From Streptomyces griseus (lineage in GTDB: Bacteria > Bdellovibrionota > Bdellovibrionia > Bdellovibrionales > Bdellovibrionaceae), in assembly GCA_943330705.2 (NCBI GenBank), contig CALQIT020000022.1:1-37365 (forward strand): 37,365 nt of DNA, read 5' to 3'. The notes below the pieces were generated by a model that was given only the letters and a program-made list of their open reading frames with translations, was not told the DNA's origin and did not search any database. The position numbers were made by a program, and so were the translations under genes. Below are positions 8,886 to 16,944 of the stretch, piece after piece. Each line of letters opens with the position of its first letter. Position 1 is the first letter of the stretch.

Positions 8886-11683
8886 TGTCGAGGGCTTATT
8901 TTAAATATTGGCTCTTGATTCTCTTGCTGGCGTTTTCGAAAGCGGCTTCTGCTGAAAAGATTTTGGATCTAAAGCAGCTGCCACTAGATCTTCAACAAAG
9001 AATTTTTACCCAACTTCCCAACCTGCAAAGTCCTGACTTTCGTCAATCTGATCTGGATCAGTTGATTCGCTTTTTAATTTCGGAGCAATTTTTTGACTAC
9101 GCCGCTTTAACCCTTGAAACGTTAAACTCGACGGAGACCTATCATCTTGTGGCTAGTAAGAACCGGCGCATTTCCGCCCTTGAATATCGCGGCCTTACCT
9201 TCTTTCCAGAATCAGTTCTGCGCCAGGAGTTTGCCATTGGCGAAAAATCACCGTTTGATCAAAACACATTAATTGAAGCTGGCGAGCGCTTGCGACAATT
9301 TTACAGAGTTCGAGGCTTCCCAAAAACGACAATTGATCTTGAGTTCCGAAATATCAATTCAGTCGATACGGTCGTCGTGGTTCAAATTCACGAGGGAGTA
9401 CAAACCAAGATTTCCGAGATCAAGGTCAAAGCTGCCAATTCCGATTTTCAGACCAACGCAAATAGCTTTCTAAAGTCGAAAATCGGCGAACCCCTCACGG
9501 AAGCAACTCTGGCCGAAATTCGCAGTGAGTCCCGCGTCGTCTTTAGTAAAAAAAGGTACCTCAAAGCAGCCCTGCAAAATCCTCAGATCACCCTTAGCCC
9601 CGACGAATCCCAGGCTAAACTCGAGTTTCTAGTGGACCGTCCTGAGAAGTATGAGGTTTTTATTTCGGGTTACCAAGAGCTTGGGCGTTCAGAGATAGAT
9701 CGAACCCTAGATCTTGATCATTTTTTCTCGACAAATCCGACCATCGGTCCCGAACTTTCCAGTAAAATTCGTGCCTACTATCTGGCAAAGGGATTTTCTC
9801 GGGCTGAAGTACTAAGTGACGAGACCGATACCGAAAAATTGTTGGGAAAAAGGATCACAATTAAGATCACCGAAGGACCTCAGGTTAAGATTTCTCAACT
9901 TGAGGTGACGGGCCGACTTTCTCTTCCGCCGAGCAACTATAGTGACTTTCTAAGACGTCATTCTTCGGAATTGATTTTAGATGGCTATTACAATCGCGAC
10001 GATTTAGATTCGGGGCTTAATAACTTGAAAATCGACCGCCAGAATCAAGGGTTTTTAAAAGCCAGAGTGGTAAGCACCCGGGCCACTTACAATCGAGAGA
10101 AGGACAAAATAAATTTTGTCGCGAACCTCGACGAGGGGCCTTTGACCTTGCTCCAGGACTTAGGCTTTGACGGACTCTTGGCCTTCAGCAGCGAGCAGCT
10201 GTTACCGCTGACGGGCCTTCAGGTCGGTGATGCCCTTCGACTCAATCTATTGGAGGGCTCGGTACAAAAAATCAAAGAGTTCTATTATGCTCAAGGCTTT
10301 TTGGAGATGACTCTGCTCAATGAAAAACAGGACCTGGTGACCTACAATGAAGATAGCACTGCGGCAAAAGTTCTTTACCGAATTAATGAAGGACCCAAGA
10401 TTGTGGTTGGCTCAATTGTCGTTGAAGGCAATTCACTCACCAAAGACTATGTGGTTCTCAAGGAACTTGAGTTCGCACCCGGAGATACCCTGTCCCCGCA
10501 AAAAATTGAAGAGTCCAAAGCGCGATTGCAAAAGCTGGGTCATTTTTCTTCAATTGATATTAAGACTTTAGAAGAAAAAACATCTATTTCTTTACGCACT
10601 GTCATTGTCAAAGTGACCGACAGAGACCCTGGTCTTTTCAACTTTGGCGCCGGGGTTAACAATGAACGAACCCTAACGGTTCGCGGATACACCGGACTGG
10701 CCTATCGAAATATCGGTGGCACTGGCCGTGGCGTTTCGGGCCGAATTGACGCCAATTACAATGTTGCCGATTTTAAATATCTTGAAAGCAAACTGACCCT
10801 TGGCTACCTGGAGCCTTATATTTTTGACTCGCGGATGCGCGGACGCCTTAATGTTACGCGTTCAAGGCAGGTTAGCAATTATCAGGCAAAAACGGTTTCT
10901 GAGGTCAATCAACAAACTTGGTCGGTCGAGCAAGATCTGACTTCAAATGTGCTTCTCAGTTATGACATTTTTAATTTAGCCACAGTCAAAGACTACCATC
11001 GCGACGGCCGGGAAGATGAATTCCCGACCACCAGCCAAGACATTGCCAGTACAGGACCGAATTTGGATATTGATTTTCGCGACCACCCGTTTAACCCCAG
11101 CAAAGGAACCTTCACACGCTTAAATATTGAATATGCCTCGCCATGGCTGGGCAGTACAAATACAATTGAGTACATCAAGTATTATGCTAGTTTTTCGCAC
11201 TACCTTCCGGTCTCGCAAAGCGGCTGGGTCCTAGCAAATAATCTTCGGGGTGGTTACTTGAAGAACCTGAGTTCCTCAGGCTCTGTGCCCTACGATAAAA
11301 AAGGCTTTACCTTAGGTGGTCAGTCGACCATTCGAAGTTTTGAATCCAGCGACGGCTTTCCTGGATTTCCTTACGAATTTAGCAAAAGTCAGTATCCAAA
11401 TTTAAGTTATCCTTTGAAGACGGACTCGACAATGTACCTTCTCAAGTCCGAGCTGCGATTTCCAATTTTCGGCAGCTTTGGTGGGGCATTTTTCTATGAC
11501 GGAGGCGCCGTACTTATCGGAGGTGTTGATCTAGATGACCCTTACCGCGATGCTTTAGGTTTAGCACTTCGCTATACCACACCTGTTGGCGCTGTGAGTC
11601 TCGAGTGGGGTTGGAAGCTAGATCGCAAAGAGAGTCGTTCGGAAAGACCCATCGCGTTTCACTTCTCGATTGGTACTTTCTAG
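8882..11683 (+). CDS. Omp85-family outer-membrane barrel with several POTRA domains (TamA/BamA-like)
   Basis: The 933-residue protein starts with a Sec signal peptide (MMSRAYFKYWLLILLLAFSK, cleavage likely after AASA near residue 24). A long periplasmic part (to roughly residue 590) consists of repeated POTRA-like units such as KITEGPQVKISQLEVTG and RINEGPKIVVGSIVVEG. A C-terminal bacterial surface antigen barrel ends in a terminal Phe (HFSIGTF), the usual beta-signal. The loop-6 motif is GGQSTIRSFE (about 812-821), where the usual RG(F/Y) reads RSF. The length is closer to BamA than to E. coli TamA, but its position after tamB, with a 4-base overlap and an AAGAAGGA ribosome site, suggests the TamA role. 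I leave the symbol open. Confidence 0.9.
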   Translation: MMSRAYFKYWLLILLLAFSKAASAEKILDLKQLPLDLQQRIFTQLPNLQSPDFRQSDLDQLIRFLISEQFFDYAALTLETLNSTETYHLVASKNRRISALEYRGLTFFPESVLRQEFAIGEKSPFDQNTLIEAGERLRQFYRVRGFPKTTIDLEFRNINSVDTVVVVQIHEGVQTKISEIKVKAANSDFQTNANSFLKSKIGEPLTEATLAEIRSESRVVFSKKRYLKAALQNPQITLSPDESQAKLEFLVDRPEKYEVFISGYQELGRSEIDRTLDLDHFFSTNPTIGPELSSKIRAYYLAKGFSRAEVLSDETDTEKLLGKRITIKITEGPQVKISQLEVTGRLSLPPSNYSDFLRRHSSELILDGYYNRDDLDSGLNNLKIDRQNQGFLKARVVSTRATYNREKDKINFVANLDEGPLTLLQDLGFDGLLAFSSEQLLPLTGLQVGDALRLNLLEGSVQKIKEFYYAQGFLEMTLLNEKQDLVTYNEDSTAAKVLYRINEGPKIVVGSIVVEGNSLTKDYVVLKELEFAPGDTLSPQKIEESKARLQKLGHFSSIDIKTLEEKTSISLRTVIVKVTDRDPGLFNFGAGVNNERTLTVRGYTGLAYRNIGGTGRGVSGRIDANYNVADFKYLESKLTLGYLEPYIFDSRMRGRLNVTRSRQVSNYQAKTVSEVNQQTWSVEQDLTSNVLLSYDIFNLATVKDYHRDGREDEFPTTSQDIASTGPNLDIDFRDHPFNPSKGTFTRLNIEYASPWLGSTNTIEYIKYYASFSHYLPVSQSGWVLANNLRGGYLKNLSSSGSVPYDKKGFTLGGQSTIRSFESSDGFPGFPYEFSKSQYPNLSYPLKTDSTMYLLKSELRFPIFGSFGGAFFYDGGAVLIGGVDLDDPYRDALGLALRYTTPVGAVSLEWGWKLDRKESRSERPIAFHFSIGTF

Positions 11684-11730
11684 AAACCCTTTCATTTGAC
11701 TGCGAAAACTTATTTCAGCTAGCGTCTGTG

Positions 11731-11766
11731 TTGTATTTCGTATTGTATTTCGTATTGTATTGTATA
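11731..11766. repeat. 12-bp tandem repeat upstream of prpD
   Basis: Two perfect copies of TTGTATTTCGTA (11731-11742 and 11743-11754) are followed by a diverged third (TTGTATTGTATA, 11755-11766). They fill part of the 103-base gap between the Omp85 gene and prpD and end just before the prpD ribosome site. Direct repeats here could be binding sites for a regulator of the propionate genes, but no regulator gene is in the window and simple slippage would give the same pattern. Confidence 0.8.
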
Positions 11767-11786
11767 AACAGAGAGGACCAAATTTT

Positions 11787-13295
11787 ATGTATAGGCACTT
11801 AGTCAGAGTTTACCCATCTAAAGAAAAATGCCCACGCGAAAACCAGCTTGCATGGAAAATTGCCGAGATCGCAGCAGATAGTGCCAGCATTGGCTTGGAC
11901 GTTACCGACATGGTGATCAATCGAATTATCGACAACGCTTCGGTTGCAATTGCCTCTGCCAATCGTCGGCCAGTCGCCAGCGCAAGAGCGATGGCGTTAA
12001 CCCATCCACGAGAAGGTGGCTCTACTGTTTTCGGAATGCCAAACAAGCAAAAATTCTCTTGCGAATGGGCCGCTTGGGCAAACGGAACCGCTGTCCGTGA
12101 GCTTGATTTTCATGATACATTTTTAGCTGCAGATTATTCTCATCCTGGCGACAATATTCCACCGATTTTGGCGGTGGCCCAACAAAAAGAAAAATCTGGC
12201 AAAGATCTTTTGCGCGGAATTGTCACAGGATACGAAGTGCACGTCAATTTAGTGAAGGCAATTTGCCTTCATCAACATAAAAAAGATCACATTGCTCATC
12301 TTTGTCCGGCTTCGGCAGCCGGAATCGGTACTCTCTTGGGTTTATCGACAGAAATAATCTACCAAGCCGTGCAGCAAGCCGTGCATGTCTCTTTCACGAC
12401 CCGACAGTCCCGCAAAGGGGAAATTTCTTCCTGGAAAGCCTTTGCACCAGCACACTCCAGTAAACTGGCTATCGAAGCCGTGGACCGCGTCATGCGTGGC
12501 GAAGGAGCCCCTTCACCAATCTACGAAGGTGAAGATTCAGTTATCGCCTATATGCTGGATGGAAAGGATGGAAAATACGAAGTTCCATTGCCAAAACCCA
12601 ATGAATCAAAACTGGCAATTCTTGAGACCTATACTAAAGAGCACTCCGCAGAATATCAGTCACAGGCCTTGATTGACCTTGCGGCACGGATGAAAACCAA
12701 AATATCTAACTTCGAGGACATTAAGGAAGTTGTAATCCACACCTCGCATCATACTCACTATGTAATTGGCACCGGGGCCGGCGATCCACAAAAAATGGAT
12801 CCAAAGGCTTCTCGTGAAACTTTGGACCACTCGATTATGTATATCTTTGCCGTTGCGCTGCTCGATGGAACCTGGCATCACGTTAAGTCCTATGCTCCAG
12901 AGCGGGCTCAGCGAGCAGACACCGTCGCTTTGTGGAATAAAGTTCGCACCGTCGAAGACCCGATGTGGACGCAATGGTATCACGAGCAAGATCCCAATAA
13001 AAAGCGTTTTGGCGGCAAAGTCGAAATTATCTTTAAGAACGGAGAAAAGTTAAGCGACGAGCTGGGTGTCGCAAACGCCCACCCCGCTGGAGCAAAGCCT
13101 TTCAAGCGCCCAGACTACATCCGCAAATTCGATACTCTGACTGACGGAATTATCACTAAAGACGAAAGAAATAGATTTATTGCTTTAGCTGAAAACCTGC
13201 CTGACTTGAAGGCGGTTCAGGTGCAAGAATTGAACGTTCAGATCGGTTTGGATAAATTGACCAGCTGTGAACGCGACACCAAGGGGATTTTTTAA
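11787..13295 (+). CDS. prpD: 2-methylcitrate dehydratase (MmgE/PrpD family)
   Basis: PrpD removes water from 2-methylcitrate to give 2-methyl-cis-aconitate in the methylcitrate cycle. The 502-residue product has the MmgE/PrpD signature region [19 protein letters not shown], close to the corresponding segment of E. coli PrpD (WLDFNDTWLAAEWGHPSDN). I chose the ATG at 11787 because GAGAGGA lies about 10 bases upstream; a TTG at 11760 would add nine residues and sits inside the upstream repeat. The stop overlaps the prpB start by one base (TAATG). An aconitase is needed for the next hydration step and is not in the window. Confidence 0.94.
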   Translation: MYRHLVRVYPSKEKCPRENQLAWKIAEIAADSASIGLDVTDMVINRIIDNASVAIASANRRPVASARAMALTHPREGGSTVFGMPNKQKFSCEWAAWANGTAVRELDFHDTFLAADYSHPGDNIPPILAVAQQKEKSGKDLLRGIVTGYEVHVNLVKAICLHQHKKDHIAHLCPASAAGIGTLLGLSTEIIYQAVQQAVHVSFTTRQSRKGEISSWKAFAPAHSSKLAIEAVDRVMRGEGAPSPIYEGEDSVIAYMLDGKDGKYEVPLPKPNESKLAILETYTKEHSAEYQSQALIDLAARMKTKISNFEDIKEVVIHTSHHTHYVIGTGAGDPQKMDPKASRETLDHSIMYIFAVALLDGTWHHVKSYAPERAQRADTVALWNKVRTVEDPMWTQWYHEQDPNKKRFGGKVEIIFKNGEKLSDELGVANAHPAGAKPFKRPDYIRKFDTLTDGIITKDERNRFIALAENLPDLKAVQVQELNVQIGLDKLTSCERDTKGIF

Positions 13296-14209
13296 TGCTA
13301 TTTCCAACAATGACTGCAACTGAAAAACGCCGCCAGTTCCGGGAGGCCTTGAAATCGCAAAAGCTTTTGCGATTTCCAGGAGCGTTTTCGCCATTGGTCG
13401 CGATGCAAATAGAAAAGCTTGGTTTTGAAGGCATCTACATTTCTGGCGCCGTCATCGCTAATGATCTAGGTTACCCCGATATCGGGCTGACCACACTGAG
13501 TGAAGTCACAGGGCGAGGCCGACAGATTTCCCGCGTATCAACTTTGCCCTCGATTATTGATATCGATACTGGTTTTGGCGAGCCCATGAGCGCCACCCGC
13601 ACCGTGCAAGACTTGATCGAAGCCGGTCTTGCGGGCTGTCACTTAGAAGACCAAGAAAATCCAAAACGCTGTGGACACTTGGACGGAAAAGGCCTAGTCA
13701 CTCGTGAGCAAATGATCCGAAAAGTTAGAGCTGCTTCGGACGGAAAAACCTTAGATAGAAATTTTTTAATTATCGCACGAACCGATTCACGCGCGTCCGA
13801 AGGACTCGACAAAGCAATCGATCGGGCTAAAGCGTATGTTGATGCCGGAGCGGAAATGATCTTTCCAGAAGCCATGCAAGATGAATCCGAATTTGAAAAA
13901 ATGCGCAAAGCCATCCAGGTCCCACTGCTGGCCAATATGACAGAATTTGGAAAATCAAAGCTGCTAACCACCAAACAATTACAAAATTTAGGCTACAATT
14001 TGGTGATCTACCCCGTGACTAGCTTGCGCTTGGCCATGAAAGCCGTCGAGCTTGGTCTAACCAGTATCCGTGACCATGGAACTCAGGAACAAATCTTGCC
14101 GCAAATGCAACATCGTAAAGAACTGTACGAACTTGTTCGTTATGCGGACTACAATCAATTTGATCAGAACCTTTTCAACTTTAAAATTCCCGGCGAGGAC
14201 AAAAAATGA
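13295..14209 (+). CDS. prpB: 2-methylisocitrate lyase
   Basis: PrpB cleaves 2-methylisocitrate to pyruvate and succinate, the last step of the methylcitrate cycle. The 304-residue protein has the isocitrate lyase/PEP mutase barrel with the KRCGH catalytic motif (about residues 123-127), DIDTGFG for metal binding and the LEDQENPKRCGH context typical of PrpB. The ATG overlaps the prpD stop by one base and the gene's own stop overlaps prpC by four (ATGA), so the three genes form one translationally coupled operon. Another in-frame ATG lies a few codons downstream (MTATEKRRQFR), so the first five residues are uncertain. Confidence 0.96.
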   Translation: MLFPTMTATEKRRQFREALKSQKLLRFPGAFSPLVAMQIEKLGFEGIYISGAVIANDLGYPDIGLTTLSEVTGRGRQISRVSTLPSIIDIDTGFGEPMSATRTVQDLIEAGLAGCHLEDQENPKRCGHLDGKGLVTREQMIRKVRAASDGKTLDRNFLIIARTDSRASEGLDKAIDRAKAYVDAGAEMIFPEAMQDESEFEKMRKAIQVPLLANMTEFGKSKLLTTKQLQNLGYNLVIYPVTSLRLAMKAVELGLTSIRDHGTQEQILPQMQHRKELYELVRYADYNQFDQNLFNFKIPGEDKK

Positions 14210-15372
14210 GTGAATATATCAATCCCGATTACGTAGCAGAGCCCGATAAAGTTAATACAAAAAAAGGCCTTGAGGGGTCTGTCATCGATACGTCCTCGGT
14301 TTCTAAAGTAAATGCCGATACCAATTCGTTGATTTATCGCGGCTACCCTGTTCAAGACTTGGCCGAAAGCTGCCGGTTCGAAGAAGTTGCCTATTTGATG
14401 TATCAGGGTGAGCTTCCCAATACCGCAGAACTTGCAGCCTTTGAAAAACTGGAACGCAGCTATCGTGAAATCAGTAAATCCAATTTAGATGTGATTCGTG
14501 CCTTACCAAAAAAGTGTCACCCCATGGATTCAATTCGCACCGCAGTTAGCTTTCTTGGCTGCGAAGACACCAGAATTTGGGATGCAACACCAGCTACCAA
14601 TTATGACAAAGCCATTCGACTGCTAGCAAAAATACCGACGATGATTGCGGCGGACTTTCGCTGCAAAAAAGGTTTGGACTTTATTCCTCCGAATCCAAAA
14701 CTTTCGCTTTCAGAAAATTTCTTTCACATGTGCTTCGGCAAAATACCGGCGGCCGAAGTGGTAAAGGCCTTTGATGTCAGTCTAATTTTATATGCAGAGC
14801 ACAGCTTCAATGCATCGACTTTCACGGCTCGGGTTGTGACCTCGACAGAATCCGATATTTATTCTGCGACGGTGGCGGGAATTGGCGCCCTCAAGGGTCC
14901 TTTGCATGGCGGCGCCAATGAACAAGTGATGCATATGATGTTGGAAATTGCGGATCCTGCAAAAGCGGAGCAATGGATGTTGGATTCTTTGATCGCGAAA
15001 CGAAAAGTCATGGGCTTCGGCCATCGTGTTTATAAAAAAGGTGATTCACGGGTACCCACCATGAAAAAGTACGCACAAAAAATGGCTGATATCTGTGGTC
15101 AGCAAAAATGGATGGATATTTACAATACTCTAGAGCGCGTGATGGTCGATAAAAAGAAAATTTACCCGAACCTGGATTTCCCTGCTGGTCCAGCCTATTA
15201 CATGATGGGTTTTGAAATTGATTTTTTCACACCCGTATTTGTCATGGCTCGAACCACCGGATGGTCAGCCCATATTATAGAACAAGCCGCAAGTAATCGA
15301 ATCATTCGTCCCCTAAGTCAATACATCGGCGCCGAACAACGATCTCTTAAGCCTTTGAGTGAGCGAATATAA
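14206..15372 (+). CDS. prpC: 2-methylcitrate synthase
   Basis: PrpC condenses propionyl-CoA with oxaloacetate to 2-methylcitrate. The 388 residues match the usual PrpC length. Citrate-synthase active-site features are visible: LHGGANE (His about 233), GFGHRVYK (His about 272) and an Asp near 323 in PNLDFPAGPAYYMMGF, with the late Arg in ARTTGWSAHIIEQ. The N-terminus KKGLEGSVIDTSSVSKV is PrpC-like rather than the longer TCA-cycle type. Some activity with acetyl-CoA cannot be excluded, but adjacency to prpD and prpB supports the propionate role. prpE and a PrpR-type regulator are absent from the window. Confidence 0.95.
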   Translation: MSEYINPDYVAEPDKVNTKKGLEGSVIDTSSVSKVNADTNSLIYRGYPVQDLAESCRFEEVAYLMYQGELPNTAELAAFEKLERSYREISKSNLDVIRALPKKCHPMDSIRTAVSFLGCEDTRIWDATPATNYDKAIRLLAKIPTMIAADFRCKKGLDFIPPNPKLSLSENFFHMCFGKIPAAEVVKAFDVSLILYAEHSFNASTFTARVVTSTESDIYSATVAGIGALKGPLHGGANEQVMHMMLEIADPAKAEQWMLDSLIAKRKVMGFGHRVYKKGDSRVPTMKKYAQKMADICGQQKWMDIYNTLERVMVDKKKIYPNLDFPAGPAYYMMGFEIDFFTPVFVMARTTGWSAHIIEQAASNRIIRPLSQYIGAEQRSLKPLSERI

Positions 15373-15392
15373 TCTTTAAGTAATTTGTAAAA

Positions 15393-15426
15393 AGTTTGTA
15401 AGGAGCTCTAGTCCTCCTTACAAACT
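15393..15426 (-). terminator. Strong hairpin terminator between convergent prpC and M14 peptidase genes
   Basis: A perfect 13-bp inverted repeat, AGTTTGTAAGGAG (15393-15405) and CTCCTTACAAACT (15414-15426), flanks an 8-base loop. Read on the minus strand the stem is followed at once by TTTTT, a classical rho-independent terminator for the M14 peptidase gene. On the plus strand the stem has no T-tract after it but could still help stop prpC transcription. Confidence 0.85.
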
Positions 15427-15440
15427 GTGCCGGGTGCCCT

Positions 15441-16373
15441 CTAAGGACGAGCACGAATGTTTCTATCCGCCGGACGATTCGCGCGACATTTACCCGCAAA
15501 GTTATGGTTTTTGGAAGCGGACTTAGGAACATCTGCGAAAAATCGCAAAAGCGCCTTGCTGTCATTTGCTAAGTTAGGTTGGTTATCTAGCTCTAGTAGC
15601 ATTGTCCAAGTTCCCAATTCAGAATAGGCCCAGTCTTCAAAAGCACCCGCCGTAGGATAAATAACGTCCGCATGCGTACCCGTTTGATAGCCATTTTCGC
15701 GGACGGCGGCTTTTCCTAGAGTATCAAATTTGAAGTGGTCGGCGGTGTGCGTATTTTCGGCGTAAGTCCCCCAAGGATAAGTGAATGTTCCGACGTATCC
15801 ATGAATAGTGACAGCCGAGATAATCTTTTTTGCGGTCATAAAATCAGCCAATGCTTTGGTTGATTTTAATTGAAAGCTATTTTTTGGTCCACACGGATCT
15901 GGGTAATCACGATTGGGATCAACAACTGTTCCTGCGGCATTTTTTTCAAAGCGATCTTCCTTATTGTAGCCCGTAACATTTAGCGCCGGAATGATGTAGT
16001 AAGTCTGATCCCCAGCATCCCCCCATTTAGGATGACGAGTTTCTTCGATCAAATCTTTGGTGAACTGCAATGCCAAATCCACACTTAAAAGTTCATTCCC
16101 ATGATGTGAGGCCACCACCAATCGTGGACTTAAATCAATATCCCCTTGGCGATTTTTCGTCGTTGCCTTAGCGATGCGAACACCCCAAATGGTTTCTCCG
16201 CTATCACTTTTTGCTAGCACAAACTTTTGTGCGACGTCCGCATTGTTTTTTACAAGAAGATCTAACTGTTCAATCGCATTCTGATAATTATTACTTGGCT
16301 GACCCTTCATCCCAGAAAGAGCAACAACTGCCACTGCCGCAAAAATCGAAATCGAAAACGATCTTAAATTCAT
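15441..16373 (-). CDS. Exported M14-family zinc carboxypeptidase-like peptidase
   Basis: The 310-residue protein begins with a hydrophobic signal sequence (MNLRSFSISIFAAVAVVALS), so it probably acts in the periplasm or outside. Zinc-site residues of M14 peptidases are visible: SHHGNE (HxxE) at about 89-94 and a later His in TIHGYVG at about 193-199. The substrate-binding DPNRDYP segment lies between them, and LLELDNQ supplies the catalytic Glu. M14 enzymes trim C-terminal residues or, in some branches, act on peptidoglycan peptides; the substrate here is unknown. The start is supported by GGTGGGGG about 8 bases upstream. It is convergent with prpC, with a strong terminator between them. Confidence 0.88.
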   Translation of the reverse strand: MNLRSFSISIFAAVAVVALSGMKGQPSNNYQNAIEQLDLLVKNNADVAQKFVLAKSDSGETIWGVRIAKATTKNRQGDIDLSPRLVVASHHGNELLSVDLALQFTKDLIEETRHPKWGDAGDQTYYIIPALNVTGYNKEDRFEKNAAGTVVDPNRDYPDPCGPKNSFQLKSTKALADFMTAKKIISAVTIHGYVGTFTYPWGTYAENTHTADHFKFDTLGKAAVRENGYQTGTHADVIYPTAGAFEDWAYSELGTWTMLLELDNQPNLANDSKALLRFFADVPKSASKNHNFAGKCRANRPADRNIRARP

Positions 16374-16481
16374 AGCAATACCCCCACCTAAGAAAGCTAG
16401 TTGCAGGTCCCCTTGATGTCACATTGAGAACGCCACCGACGTCGTAAGTTCGGACCTTTGTCTGGTTAGGGACGATTTGGA

Positions 16482-16874
16482 TTATTGGTCTCGCGGGTCT
16501 AAGCTTTGCGAAGTTATCTTTTGCACTAACTCGACGGATTGCCCGTCGGGATCAAAGACAACGGCCCTTAGCCCATCTGATAGACTGACCGGATCGAGAA
16601 TCACATTACACCCGGGTAAGGCAGAAATTCTGGTAAATACAGCACGAAGATCATCGACTTGAAAACTGAGTTGAAGCGAAGGCGTGTTAGCTATGTCCTT
16701 GGATTTAATCGCGAATAGTGCAAGATCAATCACTCCTGCCTGGGCCCGGTAGACCTCGCTGCCAAGAGTAACTTTGATCGCCGCGAATTCCAAACCAAGC
16801 GCTTGGTAAAACTCGAGCAGACCCTGGATGTTAGCTGTGTTTATTGTAACCCCGTTAAATCGCGCTGTTGCCAT
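16482..16874 (-). CDS. VOC (glyoxalase/bleomycin-resistance fold) protein
   Basis: This 130-residue protein shows the paired beta-alpha-beta-beta-beta modules of the vicinal oxygen chelate superfamily: GVTINTANIQGLLEFYQALGL at the start of module 1, LQLSFQVDDLRAVFTRI at the start of module 2 and a final VFDPDGQSVELVQ. The usual first metal ligand (His or Glu in the opening strand) is Asn or Thr here and the third-position residue is Gln. Only the last-strand Glu is retained, so metal binding is doubtful. No substrate can be named. It is divergent from pepN. Confidence 0.8.
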   Translation of the reverse strand: MATARFNGVTINTANIQGLLEFYQALGLEFAAIKVTLGSEVYRAQAGVIDLALFAIKSKDIANTPSLQLSFQVDDLRAVFTRISALPGCNVILDPVSLSDGLRAVVFDPDGQSVELVQKITSQSLDPRDQ

Positions 16875-16892
16875 GACTCTATGCCATCCTCA

Positions 16893-16921
16893 TTGACCAA
16901 ATTAGTCAAGAGTTCTTAAAA
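16893..16921 (+). promoter_or_regulatory. Possible pepN promoter with an inverted repeat
   Basis: TTGACC (16893-16898) is followed after 17 bases by TTAAAA (16916-16921), a fair -35 paired with a weak -10. The -35 is half of an inverted repeat, TTGAC (16893-16897) / GTCAA (16905-16909), in the 70-base divergent gap between the VOC gene and pepN. It could be an operator serving both genes. The evidence is sequence resemblance only. Confidence 0.35.
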
Positions 16922-16944
16922 CATGGCAGCGAACGGAGCCCACG

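Noticed and set aside
11763-11768. TATAAA as a -10 element for prpD
   Set aside because: A start about 7 bases later would fall inside the ribosome site at 11771-11777, and no -35 lies at a suitable distance.
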